The notes under the pieces: generated by a model | The model's input: only the letters and a program-made list of their open reading frames with translations | Database searches by the model: none | Told to the model about the DNA's origin: nothing | Shown here: piece after piece, positions 20,768-30,937 of the stretch | How positions within the stretch are numbered: the first letter of the stretch is position 1 | Layout of the letters: each line of letters starts with the position of its first letter | Origin: Blattabacterium cuenoti | Lineage (GTDB): Bacteria > Bacteroidota > Bacteroidia > Flavobacteriales > Blattabacteriaceae | NCBI RefSeq assembly: GCF_014251955.1 | Contig: NZ_CP059203.1 | Span: 304,789 to 368,788 of the forward strand | Reading direction: 5' to 3' | Length of the DNA: 64,000 bases | Made by a program: the position numbers and the translations under genes

Positions 20768-22030
20768 ATGTTTTATGTATGTATGTGTAATGAAATGAAT
20801 GAATTAGAAAATATGAGTTCCCCAGTTCATAGAGAACAGTTAATTCGACTAGGTAAAAAATATGGAACTCCTCTTTATATATATGATTCTTGCAAAATAG
20901 AGAAACAATATATAAAAATGAAAAATGCTTTTAGTGGAGTTCAAAGGTTTAGAATCAATTATGCTTGTAAAGCGAATACGAATCTGAATGTTTTAAAATT
21001 TTTACAAAAATTGGGAAGTGGATTAGATACAGTTTCTATTCAGGAAGTAGAACTAGGATTAAAAGCTGGGTTTCCAGAAAAACATATTATATTTACCCCG
21101 AATTGTGTTTCTCTACAAGAAATAAAAAAAGCGGTTAATTTCGGTGTTCGAATTAACATAGATAATCTATCCATTTTAGAACAGTTTGGGCATGATCATC
21201 CAGATTATCCTGTAGGAATAAGAATTAATCCACATATAATGGCTGGAGGAAATTCAAAAATATCAGTTGGACATGTTGATTCGAAATTCGGAATTTCTTA
21301 TTATCAAATTCCTCATATGAAAAGAATATTAAAGAATACAGGTCTTAAAATAGAGGGATTTCATATGCATACAGGATCTGATATTTACGATGTAGAATCC
21401 TTTTTACAAGGAGCAAAAGTCTTATTTCAAATTGCTATAGATTTTCCATGTCTTGATTATATTGATTTTGGAAGTGGATTTAAAGTTCCATATAGAAAAA
21501 ATGATATAAAAACGGATTTGACTGATTTAAGTCATTCTATCACAGAAAAGTTTAAAGATTTTTGTAAAATTTACGGAAAAACCGTTACTTTGATTTTTGA
21601 ACCAGGTAAATTTTTGGTGAGTGAATCTGGATATTTTTTAGTGAGTGTCAATGTGGTAAAACAGACTCCTTCTACAGTTTTTGCTGGAGTTGATTCAGGC
21701 TTTAATCATTTTCTTCGTCCTATGTTTTATGATGCTTATCACTGTATTGAAAATATTTCTAATCCTAACGGACGTTTTCGTTTTTACACAGTAGTAGGAT
21801 ATATTTGTGAATCGGATACTTTTGGATTAAATAGAAAAATTTCTGAAATCCGTGAAGGGGATCTTTTATGCATTAAAAATGCAGGGGCTTACTGTTTTTC
21901 TATGTCATCTAATTATAATTCTCGTTATAGACCTTCTGAGGTTATGATTTTAAAGGGAAAAGATTTTCTTATAAGAAGAAGAGAAACAATGCAAGATATT
22001 CTTAGGAATATTGTGGAAATACAAATCTAA
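20768..22030 (+). CDS. lysA: Diaminopimelate decarboxylase
   Basis: It carries out the last step of lysine biosynthesis, meso-diaminopimelate to lysine, with pyridoxal phosphate. It is a fold-type III (alanine-racemase-like) enzyme: the PLP lysine is in NYACKANTN, the phosphate-binding part includes HMHTGSD and [13 protein letters not shown] is conserved, and CESDTF and GAY supply active-site residues at the dimer interface. At 420 residues it is normal. The first nine residues (MFYVCMCNE) look non-conserved, so MNELENMSS may be the true start. It ends 14 bases before tRNA-Ser on the same strand. Confidence 0.94.
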   Translation: MFYVCMCNEMNELENMSSPVHREQLIRLGKKYGTPLYIYDSCKIEKQYIKMKNAFSGVQRFRINYACKANTNLNVLKFLQKLGSGLDTVSIQEVELGLKAGFPEKHIIFTPNCVSLQEIKKAVNFGVRINIDNLSILEQFGHDHPDYPVGIRINPHIMAGGNSKISVGHVDSKFGISYYQIPHMKRILKNTGLKIEGFHMHTGSDIYDVESFLQGAKVLFQIAIDFPCLDYIDFGSGFKVPYRKNDIKTDLTDLSHSITEKFKDFCKIYGKTVTLIFEPGKFLVSESGYFLVSVNVVKQTPSTVFAGVDSGFNHFLRPMFYDAYHCIENISNPNGRFRFYTVVGYICESDTFGLNRKISEIREGDLLCIKNAGAYCFSMSSNYNSRYRPSEVMILKGKDFLIRRRETMQDILRNIVEIQI

Positions 22031-22044
22031 AAAAAAATAGGAGA

Positions 22045-22129
22045 GGAGAGATGGCAGAGTGGTTAATTGCGGCGGTCTTGAAAATCGTTGAGGGTGGTAC
22101 CTCCGGGGGTTCGAATCCCTCTCTCTCCG
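22045..22129 (+). tRNA. tRNA-Ser (anticodon UGA)
   Basis: An 85-base class II tRNA with a long variable arm. Acceptor strands GGAGAGA (22045-22051) and TCTCTCC (22122-22128) pair fully, with discriminator G. The anticodon loop CTTGAAA gives TGA at 22079-22081. The T arm has GGTTCGAATCC. The 3' CCA is not encoded. It probably shares a transcript with lysA. Confidence 0.96.
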
Positions 22130-22176
22130 CTAATAAATAAAGAGTTCCCTCATTAAAATTTTTATTTTTTTCTGTT

Positions 22177-22195
22177 CCTCCTACAGAATAGGAGG
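22177..22195. repeat. Small hairpin between tRNA-Ser and metG
   Basis: CCTCCTA (22177-22183) and TAGGAGG (22189-22195) pair perfectly around a 5-base loop. No T-run follows it on either strand, so it is not a clear terminator. It shares its core with the dnaG and rpsR inverted repeats. Confidence 0.65.
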
Positions 22196-22288
22196 AGTCA
22201 ATACAATAAAAAATAAAAGAAGATGATATTTTTTTTTTTACTAAGAAGAAGAAGAAATCAAAAAACATAAAAATCAACTTGTGATTCA

Positions 22289-23992
22289 TTATATTTTTTT
22301 TATTTTTTCTAATTTTTGAAGTTGTTTTTTAACATTTTCATTTGTTATTTTGTTAAATAACAAGATAGATTTTCCTAATAAATGTCCTGGACACAAGATT
22401 TCTTCTACGTTTTCTATTTGGTTCCAAAAATAAGATTTCAAACGAAGCATTTCTAACAATTTTTTTGAAGTCTTTGGAAGAAATGGCTCTGCTAATTGCG
22501 CTAGCATTCCAACAATTTGTAAAGATACATAAAGAATGGTTTTTAATCGTTTGTTTGTTTGGGGATCTTTCATTTTCCAAGGTTCTTCTTTAGTCAAATA
22601 CTTGTTTCCAATTCTAGCCAAATCCATAAAACAGATTAGAGCTTCACGAAATCTATAGGATTCAATCAAGTCACTTATATTCTCTGGAGTCTTTTTTATT
22701 TTTTTTAAAATTTCTTTATCCTTAATAGATAAAATTCCAGGATTTGGAATAATTCCATTGTTATATTTTTGAATTAAAGTAATACTACGATTAACGAAAT
22801 TTCCTAATATAGAGACCAACTCATTATTATTTTTTCTTTGGAAATCTTTCCAATTGAAATTATTATCTTTTTTATCAGGCATATTCGATATAAGAATATA
22901 ACGAAGAGTATCCTGTTGATTGGGAAAATCTTCTAAATATTCATGGACCCATACGGCCCAATTTCTGGAAGTAGATATTTTTTCATTTTCTAGATTAAGA
23001 AATTCATTAGCACGAACCTGATCTGGTAATATATATCCCCCATTATATGCTTTAAGTATAACGGGAAAAATAATACAGTGAAATACAATATTATCTTTTC
23101 CTATAAATTGAATTAATTTAGTGTTCTTATCTTTCCAATAAGGTTTCCAATCTATTTTTTTACGTTTTGCCCATTCTATGGTAGAGGAAATATATCCTAT
23201 AGGGGCCTCAAACCATACATATAGAACTTTTTTTTCTTTTTCTGAAGGAGGAGTAGGAATCACTGGAACCCCCCAATTCAGATCTCTAGTGATAGCACGA
23301 GGTTGTAATCCTTTATTTAACCAAGATTTAGCTTGTCCATATACATTTATTTTCCAATCTTTTTTGTGATGAGTTAAAATCCATTTTTCTAAAAAATTTT
23401 GATATTCATTTAAAGGTAAATACCAATGTTTAGTTTTTTTCAAAATTGGATAACTTCCACTTATAGTAGATCTTGCACCGATTAATTCTTCAGGACTTAA
23501 CGACGTTCCACAATTTTCGCATTGATCTCCATAAGCTTCCTTATTTTGACAATGGGGACATCTTCCAAAGATGTATCTATCTGGTAAAAACTGTCTAGCT
23601 TTATTGTCATAATATTGTTCAGATGTTTTTGAAAAAATTTTTCCTTTTTTCCAAAGCTTATTAAAAAAAGAAGTAGAAATTTTATGATGAATCTCTGTAG
23701 AAGTTCTAGAATAATTGTCGAAATGTATTCCAAAATTAGTAAAACAATTTTTAATCATGGAATGATACTTATTAACTATTTTTTTAGGAGTAGTATTTTC
23801 TTTTTTAGCTTGTATTGTAATAGGGACCCCATGTTCATCAGATCCACATATAAAAATTACATCTTTATTTTTACGTCTAAGATAACGAACAAAAACATCT
23901 GCAGGCAAATAAACTCCTGCTAAATGTCCTATGTGAATCGGTCCATTAGCATATGGTAAGGCTGCCGTGACTGTATATTTTTTATTTTTCAT
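22289..23992 (-). CDS. metG: Methionyl-tRNA synthetase, without C-terminal tRNA-binding domain
   Basis: A class I synthetase charging initiator and elongator tRNA-Met. The HIGH motif is in [11 protein letters not shown] near the start. The zinc knuckle is CPHC with CENC, and the KMSKS counterpart is the Bacteroidetes-style [13 protein letters not shown]. The anticodon-binding helical domain follows. The protein stops at 567 residues, whereas many bacterial and Bacteroidetes forms are about 680 with a C-terminal EMAP/Trbp111-like dimerisation domain. That domain is absent here. It is transcribed away from the 5' nuclease gene. Confidence 0.96.
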   Translation of the reverse strand: MKNKKYTVTAALPYANGPIHIGHLAGVYLPADVFVRYLRRKNKDVIFICGSDEHGVPITIQAKKENTTPKKIVNKYHSMIKNCFTNFGIHFDNYSRTSTEIHHKISTSFFNKLWKKGKIFSKTSEQYYDNKARQFLPDRYIFGRCPHCQNKEAYGDQCENCGTSLSPEELIGARSTISGSYPILKKTKHWYLPLNEYQNFLEKWILTHHKKDWKINVYGQAKSWLNKGLQPRAITRDLNWGVPVIPTPPSEKEKKVLYVWFEAPIGYISSTIEWAKRKKIDWKPYWKDKNTKLIQFIGKDNIVFHCIIFPVILKAYNGGYILPDQVRANEFLNLENEKISTSRNWAVWVHEYLEDFPNQQDTLRYILISNMPDKKDNNFNWKDFQRKNNNELVSILGNFVNRSITLIQKYNNGIIPNPGILSIKDKEILKKIKKTPENISDLIESYRFREALICFMDLARIGNKYLTKEEPWKMKDPQTNKRLKTILYVSLQIVGMLAQLAEPFLPKTSKKLLEMLRLKSYFWNQIENVEEILCPGHLLGKSILLFNKITNENVKKQLQKLEKIKKI

Positions 23993-24069
23993 AGATTATG
24001 ATAATAAAAATATATAATAAAAATTATTATGTTATATGTTGTTATATATATCATTTTGATAAATGAATT

Positions 24070-24969
24070 ATGAATAATAAAAAATTATTTTTAATAGATA
24101 CATACACGATTCTGTATCAAGGGTATTATGCTTATATCAAGAATCCCATGTTGACTTCTAATGGACTAAATACTTCTCCTATCATTAATTTTACTCACTT
24201 GTTAATTAAGATCTTGAATGAAGAAAAACCCTCTTATATGGCCGCTATTTTTGATACAAGTCAAGAAACTTTTCGTAAAAAAGAATACCATAAATATAAA
24301 GCTCATAGAAAAAAAACACCAAAAGCTATTTCTCTTTCTATTCCTTATTTAATGAAAATTTTAAAATCTTTTAGAATTTTTTTTCTTCATGCTAAATATG
24401 GATACGAAGCGGATGATCTCATTGGGACTATAGCAAAAAAAGCAGAAAAAAAAGGATATATGATTTATATCACGACTTTGGACAAAGATTTTTGCCAACT
24501 TGTCACAAAAAATATAAAAATTTACAGACCACCTTTTAAAGGAAATACAAAAAAAATATTAGGAATTAAAGAAATAAAAGAAAAATTTGGGGTTAAATAT
24601 CCAGAACAAGTGATTGATTTATGGAGTATGATGGGGGATTCTTCTGATAATATCCCAGGATTGCCAGGAATAGGAAAAAAAAATGCAATAAAATTTATTA
24701 AAAAGTATGGAAGTCTTGAAAAATTATTCAATTCGACTCATGATCTTCATGGAAAGATCAAAAAAAATATTGAAATGAACAAAGAATTAGGCTTTTTATC
24801 CAAAAAATTAGCCACTATTGTTACTAATATTTCCATTTTTTCTTTTCATGAAAAAAAATTTTTGGTAAAAAAACCAAAATGGAACTCCATAGAAAAAATA
24901 TTTTTGGAACTTGAATTTAGAAAATTATTAAAAAGTGCCTACCAATATTGTATTGAAAAAACAGAATGA
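24070..24969 (+). CDS. 5'-3' exonuclease (PolA N-terminal domain alone)
   Basis: The 299 residues match the 5' nuclease domain of DNA polymerase I, which removes RNA primers and flaps. Metal-binding acidic residues are visible: Asp10 in FLIDTY, Asp115/116 in YEADDLIGT, Asp138/140 in TLDKDF and Asp190/193 in MGDSSDNIPG, followed by the helix-hairpin-helix GLPGIGKKNA. The protein ends where PolA would continue into its 3'-5' exonuclease and polymerase domains, and neither is found downstream, where nadD occupies the other strand 40 bases away. It is either a product of polA reduction or a separate Exo/FEN-type gene. Gap filling must be done by another polymerase. Confidence 0.9.
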   Translation: MNNKKLFLIDTYTILYQGYYAYIKNPMLTSNGLNTSPIINFTHLLIKILNEEKPSYMAAIFDTSQETFRKKEYHKYKAHRKKTPKAISLSIPYLMKILKSFRIFFLHAKYGYEADDLIGTIAKKAEKKGYMIYITTLDKDFCQLVTKNIKIYRPPFKGNTKKILGIKEIKEKFGVKYPEQVIDLWSMMGDSSDNIPGLPGIGKKNAIKFIKKYGSLEKLFNSTHDLHGKIKKNIEMNKELGFLSKKLATIVTNISIFSFHEKKFLVKKPKWNSIEKIFLELEFRKLLKSAYQYCIEKTE

Positions 24970-25009
24970 CATTCTACTAAAAAAAAATAAAACTCAAAAT
25001 TGGAGTAGA

Positions 25010-25602
25010 TCATTTATCATTTTTATTTTCTGGATAAAAAAATTTATGTTTTTTCATATATTCCCAAACTCCTGGGAAAAGAAAAGCTTTCATATTCTTC
25101 CCTTTTTGAATAGAATTTCTAATAAAAGAAGAAGATATTTCAATGATTGGAGCTTTCAAAAGATAAATTTTATCATGTTTCAAAAAATGATTAGATAAAA
25201 AACCAATGCGAGGATATACAAAAATATCATATCTCTTTAAAAGAATCTTATAATTTTTCCATTTTTTTAAGGAAGATAGAGAATCTTTTCCTAAAATGAG
25301 AATAAATTTATATTTAGGATATTTTTTCTCTATGACATCAAGTGTATGAATGGTGTAAGAAGGAAAAAATCCAGATTCTATATCTGAAACACTCATTTTT
25401 TTATACCCTGAAATAGCTATATGAACCATTTTGATTCTATGTGAATAATCTAAAAGATTCGTTTTTTTTTTAGTGGATTTTGTGGAGAAACTACAAACCA
25501 AATGGAATCTATATCTAAAAATTCTACTATATGATTAGCAATCATGACATGTCCTAAATGAATGGGATTAAATGATCCAAAATAAAGTCCTATTTTCATC
25601 AT
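25010..25602 (-). pseudogene. nadD: Nicotinate-nucleotide adenylyltransferase NadD, split by a one-base shift in a poly-A tract
   Basis: NadD joins nicotinate mononucleotide to ATP in NAD synthesis. Reading from the ATG at 25602 gives [18 protein letters not shown], with the nucleotidyl-transferase motif GxFxPxHxGH, and continues to SPQNPLKKK. An A10 run in the mRNA (25462-25471) then leads into RIF and a stop. The next frame ([16 protein letters not shown], to 25010) carries the rest, including the ISSSFIRNSI motif. One extra A (A11) would restore the frame. All family motifs survive on both sides, which argues for a functional gene rescued by polymerase or ribosome slippage, or a sequencing error, rather than old decay. 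The open part alone spans 25010-25501. Confidence 0.88.
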
Positions 25603-25648
25603 ACTAAACAAAAAAAAATATAGAAAAAAATGAATATCTCTGTTTTTT

Positions 25649-26881
25649 TCAAAGTAACTTAATACGATAATTCAAACCTAAAGAGATTGAATGGTCATTT
25701 TTATTTTCTTTTTGAATATGATCCAAATACACGACCTTTTCTCTTGTATATAATAAATACAAGCTGATATTATCATGATTATTGATAGGGTATTTATATT
25801 CTATTCCCCCATAACAAGTATATGCTTTTTTGAATAATTGATTTTTTAACATCCAATGAGTTTCATAACCCCCTTCTTTAGATCGTCCAATATCATATAC
25901 TCCTTTTGCAAATAAATTCCATCTTGGTATAAAGTTATAATTCAATTTAACTAAATAAGTTCTATATGTTACAGGAGAGACTTTTTTAATGCTATTATGA
26001 CTATAATTTTTTATCAATGAATGAAAAGTTTTGGTTAAATATCCATTTCTTTCTATATCTTCATCACTCAATATGTAATTGATCTCTATAGAAACAGGGT
26101 TCAAATAGAATTTACTTCCTAAGGCTAATAATTTCCAAAACTTTTCCTTATGATTCTCTTGGAAAATAGAATAGGACCATCTATTTTGTATTCTTTTTTT
26201 AAAGAAACTCCCATTCCAATTGAATGAATATCCCATAGGAGAACGTACTTGTTTCAAAGAAATTGGTTTTTCAGATAATTGATTCTTACTAACACTATTT
26301 ACAATTTGAAATTTAAATTCATGATTTTTTATTGGAGTATAAATAAAATTAATTCCAATAGGATTATTGTCCTTGTTCTTGTTTTTGTATAATACCTCAG
26401 AATACTGGTGTTTTGAAATGGGAACAAAATGATATTCCATACTTCCAAAAGAAACTGGTTGTTTTCCTATCAAAAAAGATAGTTTTTCATTCCATTTATA
26501 TTTTAAATAAGCCAAATGAATGATTGAATCAACTCTACTACTCGTATCATCATTTTCCTCTTCTTCTTCAGGATCCATTTTTTTGTTTTTATGAAAAAGT
26601 CTTTGTGAAAAACAATAACTGATCTTTTCAGTATTTCCTATCATTTCTAATTTTAAATCCTCTGCAGAAAAAGAGACTCCATCAAAAATATTTCTTTCAA
26701 GAACATCTTTTTCAAAAGAATTTTTTTCAATTTTAGAATTAACACTACTCATAAAATCTATGTAGATATTGTGATTTATACTACTATTTTCTTTTTTTAT
26801 TTCACTATGGACATTATTATGTAAAAAAGGATTTAAAAAACCTAAAAAAAGAAATAGGCAGATCATTTTTGATATTTTCAT
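25649..26881 (-). CDS. Outer-membrane porin-like protein (phosphate-selective porin O/P type)
   Basis: A 410-residue protein with an N-terminal signal peptide ([19 protein letters not shown]) and a body of alternating short hydrophobic/aromatic strands separated by polar loops, ending in RIKLL, as in outer-membrane beta-barrels. The segment [19 protein letters not shown] resembles the Bacteroidetes OprO/OprP-like porin family. One loop near residue 105 is very acidic (EEEEENDD) and is encoded partly by triplet-rich DNA. It probably lets small solutes cross the outer membrane; the solute cannot be told from sequence. It stands alone on the minus strand between nadD and ftsK. Confidence 0.7.
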   Translation of the reverse strand: MKISKMICLFLFLGFLNPFLHNNVHSEIKKENSSINHNIYIDFMSSVNSKIEKNSFEKDVLERNIFDGVSFSAEDLKLEMIGNTEKISYCFSQRLFHKNKKMDPEEEEENDDTSSRVDSIIHLAYLKYKWNEKLSFLIGKQPVSFGSMEYHFVPISKHQYSEVLYKNKNKDNNPIGINFIYTPIKNHEFKFQIVNSVSKNQLSEKPISLKQVRSPMGYSFNWNGSFFKKRIQNRWSYSIFQENHKEKFWKLLALGSKFYLNPVSIEINYILSDEDIERNGYLTKTFHSLIKNYSHNSIKKVSPVTYRTYLVKLNYNFIPRWNLFAKGVYDIGRSKEGGYETHWMLKNQLFKKAYTCYGGIEYKYPINNHDNISLYLLYTREKVVYLDHIQKENKNDHSISLGLNYRIKLL

Positions 26882-27026
26882 AATTTTTTAGATATTAAAT
26901 TATCCCTCTATCGTTTAACGATAATTTTGATTTAAATTTAAATCAAAATCAAAGAATTTAAAAAAAATATATAAAATTTTTTTTATCATAGTAAGATAAC
27001 AATGAACAAAAATATTACAAAAAAAA

Positions 27027-28919
27027 ATGATAAAGAAAGAGAAGAATAATATTATTGGGACTATTTTTGGTTTTTTTTTATTAGGAAATAGTATTTTTTT
27101 ATTTTTAAGTTTTTTTTCTTTTCTTTTTCATTGGAAAAATGATCAAAGTCAGATTGATCAATTTTTTGATAAAGAAATAATTGCAGAAAATTTACTTGGA
27201 AAAATGGGAGCGACTATTTCTCATTATTTTATACACTGTGGAATAGGAATTAGTGCCTTTTTTTTTCCATTATTATTATTTTTTTCAGGGTTAAAAATTC
27301 TTTTTGGATTACAAGAACTATTGTACAAATCCATAATCTATAAATTTTTATTTTTCAGCATATGGTTTCCAATTACTTTTTATCTTATTGCTCCTAATCA
27401 TGGAATATTAAGTGGAATATTTGGTTTTGAAATAGGAAACTTTTTAATAAACTTATTTGGAAAAGTAGGGGTAGGAATATTAGTCCTTACAAGCATTATT
27501 CTTTACAGTATCATCATATTTCGTATTTCTCCTCCTAAATTAAAAAATGGAATCCAAAAAAAAATACAATTTTTAGATGGATATCCCATATTCATATGGA
27601 ATTTTTTTTTCAAAAATTTTTTGATTAAAAAAATGAAAAATGCTAAAATTTCTCTAAAAAAAAAAGAGAAAACGATAAAGGATATCCTCTATTCTAAAAA
27701 TGAAAATATTTCTTTTGATTTTCTTGAAAACAAAAAATATTTAGAAAATAATAAAAAAAAAATACTTCAACTCTTAAAACATTACAAAATAGGAGTAGAT
27801 AAAATAAACTCCACAATAGGTCCTACTATTACTTTATACGAAATCTTTCCTAAAGTTGGCGTTCGTGTTTCAAAAATAAAAAACTTAGAAAATGAAATTG
27901 CTTTAAATTTATCCGCTTTCAGGATAAGAATTATAGCTCCTATCCCTGGAAAAGGTTCTATTGGAATAGAAGTACCAAATAATAAATGTTCTCTCGTAGA
28001 GATGAAAAACATTCTTTTCTCTGAAGAAAGTTTTAAGAAAAGTCATAAAATGGAACTTCCCATTTCTTTAGGAAAAACGGTTTTCAATGAAATTTTTATT
28101 TTAGATTTAGCAAAAATGCCACATTTACTTATAGCAGGATCAACTGGACAAGGAAAATCTGTTGGATTAAATGCTATCATTGTATTTTTGTTATATAAAA
28201 AAAATCCAGAAGATATCAAATTTGTTTTGATTGATCCAAAAAAAGTAGAATTATCTATCTATAAAAAAATTTCAAAATCTTATTTTGCTATACTTCCTAA
28301 TTCTTCTACTAAGAAGAATAATAATCATTCATCAAATCCTATCATTACGAACATACATGAAGTAAGGGATGTATTAAATTCTTTATGCAAAGAGATGGAT
28401 AAACGATATGATATTTTGGAAAAAAAAATGGTGAGAAATATTCAAGAATACAATGAAAAAGAAAAAAAATATCATTTACCTTATATCATCCTAATTATTG
28501 ATGAATTTGCAGATTTAAGTCTATCTTTTAAAAAAAAAGAAATAGAAATATATATTACCCGTTTAGCACAACTAGCCCGCGCTGTAGGGATTCATTTAAT
28601 TCTTTCTACACAACGTCCATCGGTAGATGTGATTACGGGATTAATTAAATCAAATTTTACCGCAAGAATTGCATTTAGAGTCAGTTCTAAAATAGATTCT
28701 ATAACCATTCTAGATTGTGCAGGAGCTGAACAATTGATTGGAAAAGGAGATCTTATCTTTTCTAATAAGAATGAATTCATTCGATTACAATGTCCTTTTA
28801 TTGATATATACGACATTCAAAAAATTGTTGATTTTTACGGAAAAAAAAATTGTCAAAAAAAAAAAGACGAATACTTTTTTTTACCAAAACCGGATAAAGA
28901 TAAAGAAGATTCTCCATGA
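27027..28919 (+). CDS. ftsK: DNA translocase FtsK, lacking the gamma domain
   Basis: A membrane-anchored DNA pump acting at the division septum in chromosome segregation. The first 190 residues hold about four transmembrane helices. A short linker leads to the alpha and beta motor domains, with Walker A GSTGQGKSVGLN near residue 372, Walker B IILIIDEFADL, and RLAQLARAVGIHLILSTQRPSVDVITG. The protein ends at 630 residues, shortly after the FFLPKP segment that normally precedes the winged-helix gamma domain. The gamma domain, which reads KOPS and activates XerD, is missing. A variable NNNHSSN loop comes from triplet-rich DNA. Confidence 0.95.
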   Translation: MIKKEKNNIIGTIFGFFLLGNSIFLFLSFFSFLFHWKNDQSQIDQFFDKEIIAENLLGKMGATISHYFIHCGIGISAFFFPLLLFFSGLKILFGLQELLYKSIIYKFLFFSIWFPITFYLIAPNHGILSGIFGFEIGNFLINLFGKVGVGILVLTSIILYSIIIFRISPPKLKNGIQKKIQFLDGYPIFIWNFFFKNFLIKKMKNAKISLKKKEKTIKDILYSKNENISFDFLENKKYLENNKKKILQLLKHYKIGVDKINSTIGPTITLYEIFPKVGVRVSKIKNLENEIALNLSAFRIRIIAPIPGKGSIGIEVPNNKCSLVEMKNILFSEESFKKSHKMELPISLGKTVFNEIFILDLAKMPHLLIAGSTGQGKSVGLNAIIVFLLYKKNPEDIKFVLIDPKKVELSIYKKISKSYFAILPNSSTKKNNNHSSNPIITNIHEVRDVLNSLCKEMDKRYDILEKKMVRNIQEYNEKEKKYHLPYIILIIDEFADLSLSFKKKEIEIYITRLAQLARAVGIHLILSTQRPSVDVITGLIKSNFTARIAFRVSSKIDSITILDCAGAEQLIGKGDLIFSNKNEFIRLQCPFIDIYDIQKIVDFYGKKNCQKKKDEYFFLPKPDKDKEDSP

Positions 28920-28982
28920 GGATGAGGAAATAAAAAAAATACTTTTCTTATCTTACTCTTCAAGAGAACAATATCCAATTAG

Positions 28983-30227
28983 ATGTTTATAAAACTAAAA
29001 AAGCTTGATATATATATGATTCGATTATTTATAGCTCCTTTTTTAGTTATTTTTTGTACGGTATTTTTTGTATTTATTGTTCAATTTTTCTGGAGTAAAA
29101 TTGATGAATTAACAGGAAAAAATATTAACATTTTCATTATATTAAAATTTATATTTTACTTCAGTATTTCTATAATTCCGTTAGTTACTCCTGTTTCTAT
29201 ATTATTGACATCCATCATGACTTATGGATATCTTTCAGAAACCCAAGAACTGACTGTCATAAAATCTTCTGGAATATCCCTTTTTCGTGTAATGAAACCT
29301 ATTTTAGGGATCATATTCATTCTATCTGTTGGATTATATTTTTTTTCTGATTATGCTATTCCAAAAGCAAAAAGAAAAGCCAAAGAATTAGGATATCAAA
29401 TTTTAGTAGCTTATCCCTCTTTCAAATTAAAAGAAGGAATTTTTGTTCCTCTTTTTCCAGATTTTTTCATCAAAATAGATAAAAAATCTGAAAGGAATAA
29501 AAATCACTTAGATAATGTATTTATTTTTTTTTATGGAAAAAATTTATTGATAAATACTATTTTTTCTCAAAAAGGAATTTTAATCCCAAATCAAGAGGAT
29601 GGATCTATTAAAATAAAACTAATTAATGGTGTTTTTTATAGTGAAAATTATAATGAAATCAATGACCCCCATTCTTATAATAAAAATCATGAAAAAAAAA
29701 AACAATCCTATTATCAAATAGCAAAATTTGCTACTTTAATTCAATTTTTTAAAATCCCAACAGAAGGAATAAAAAATTTGGATGATTCTTATTATGATTC
29801 CTATCAAACTATGGATACAAAAAAACTGATACAAAAAATCAATCTTTTAAAAAAAGATAAATTTTCTTTCAAATTTCAGAAAGAAAAAAAAATAAACTTA
29901 GCTAAGTATCAATTAGAACTACAAAAAAAATTAACATTTCCAGTTACATGTATTCTGATGTTTTTGATTGGAGCTCCTTTAGGAGCTCTAATACGAAAAG
30001 GAGGCATGGGCCTTCCAACCATAATCTCCCTAATTATATTCATCATCTATCATACTTTACTGACCATTACTCAAAATCAAGTAGAAAAAGCGGAAATATG
30101 TCCATGGATCGGAGCATGGATTCCAAATTTTATTTTTATTCCAGTCAGTATATGGATCACTTATAAAACTGTAATGGATGATTTTTCTCTCTATAAAATA
30201 GACAACACTAATAAAATAATAATCTAG
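28983..30227 (+). CDS. LptF/LptG-family permease (lipopolysaccharide export)
   Basis: A 414-residue YjgP/YjgQ family protein. Three N-terminal transmembrane helices (about 15-35, 53-75, 100-120) include the conserved segment YGYLSETQELTVIKSSGIS. A periplasmic beta-jellyroll domain follows, then three C-terminal helices with CILMFLIGAPLGALIRKGGMGLP. In the Lpt system, LptF and LptG with the LptB ATPase extract LPS from the inner membrane. Only one member is in the window. Which paralogue it is cannot be told. It follows ftsK by 63 bases and precedes ribB by 5 bases. Confidence 0.88.
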   Translation: MFIKLKKLDIYMIRLFIAPFLVIFCTVFFVFIVQFFWSKIDELTGKNINIFIILKFIFYFSISIIPLVTPVSILLTSIMTYGYLSETQELTVIKSSGISLFRVMKPILGIIFILSVGLYFFSDYAIPKAKRKAKELGYQILVAYPSFKLKEGIFVPLFPDFFIKIDKKSERNKNHLDNVFIFFYGKNLLINTIFSQKGILIPNQEDGSIKIKLINGVFYSENYNEINDPHSYNKNHEKKKQSYYQIAKFATLIQFFKIPTEGIKNLDDSYYDSYQTMDTKKLIQKINLLKKDKFSFKFQKEKKINLAKYQLELQKKLTFPVTCILMFLIGAPLGALIRKGGMGLPTIISLIIFIIYHTLLTITQNQVEKAEICPWIGAWIPNFIFIPVSIWITYKTVMDDFSLYKIDNTNKIII

Positions 30228-30232
30228 ATAGG

Positions 30233-30886
30233 ATGGTTTTTGATTCTAATCAATATTTAGGAAATTTAAATTGTATTGAGGAAGCTTTGCAGGACATACA
30301 AGATGGAAAACTTATTATAGTGGTTGATGATAAAAATCGTGAAAATGAAGGAGATTTTATTGTCGCTGCAGAAAAAGTAACACCTAAAATTGTAAACTTT
30401 TTAATCACTCATGGAAGAGGATTAGTTTGTGTTTCCTTAACAGAGGAAAGATGCGATCTCTTAGAACTTCAAATGATGGTAAAAAATAACACAGATCCTA
30501 GAAAAACTGCTTTTACAGTATCTGTAGATGTACGTGGAAATGGCGTAAGTACAGGAATTTCTGTTTCAGATAGAGCAAAGACGATCCTTGCACTAGTCAA
30601 AGAAGGAACACCAGAATCTTTCAACAAACCAGGTCACATTTTTCCTCTTAGAGCAAAAACAGGAGGAGTCTTAGAAAGACCAGGACATACAGAAGCTGCG
30701 ATTGATATAACGAAAATGGCAGGATGTACAACCCCCGGTGGGGTATTGGTAGAAATATTAAATAAAAACGGATCCATGGCACGTCTTCCCCAACTCATTC
30801 AAATATCCAAAAAATTTCATATAAAAATTATTTCTATAGAAGATTTAATTAAATATAAAATGAAATATAAAAAATTTGAAGAATAA
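30233..30886 (+). CDS. ribB: 3,4-dihydroxy-2-butanone 4-phosphate synthase
   Basis: It makes the four-carbon riboflavin precursor from ribulose 5-phosphate. The 217 residues match the RibB domain only: VVDDKNRENEGDF (acidic metal site), THGRGLVCVSL, TGISVSDRAKTI, and the GHIFPLRAKTGGVLERPGHTEAA signature. Many Bacteroidetes carry a RibBA fusion with GTP cyclohydrolase II, but no cyclohydrolase follows here; a tRNA comes next. It starts 5 bases after the LptF/G gene and is likely translated from the same mRNA. Confidence 0.96.
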   Translation: MVFDSNQYLGNLNCIEEALQDIQDGKLIIVVDDKNRENEGDFIVAAEKVTPKIVNFLITHGRGLVCVSLTEERCDLLELQMMVKNNTDPRKTAFTVSVDVRGNGVSTGISVSDRAKTILALVKEGTPESFNKPGHIFPLRAKTGGVLERPGHTEAAIDITKMAGCTTPGGVLVEILNKNGSMARLPQLIQISKKFHIKIISIEDLIKYKMKYKKFEE

Positions 30887-30937
30887 TGAATTAATTATTA
30901 TAAAAGGTAAGGAAAAAAAAGGAAGAAAGCGAACGAG

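Noticed and set aside
22002-22289. 95-residue ORF on the minus strand between lysA and metG
   Set aside because: It is antisense to tRNA-Ser and to the end of lysA; its sequence is translated tRNA and poly-A/T, with no protein pattern.
28738-28992. 84-residue ORF overlapping the end of ftsK, considered as a frameshifted gamma domain
   Set aside because: The extra tail after the ftsK stop does not match the winged-helix gamma pattern; it is mostly ftsK in another frame.
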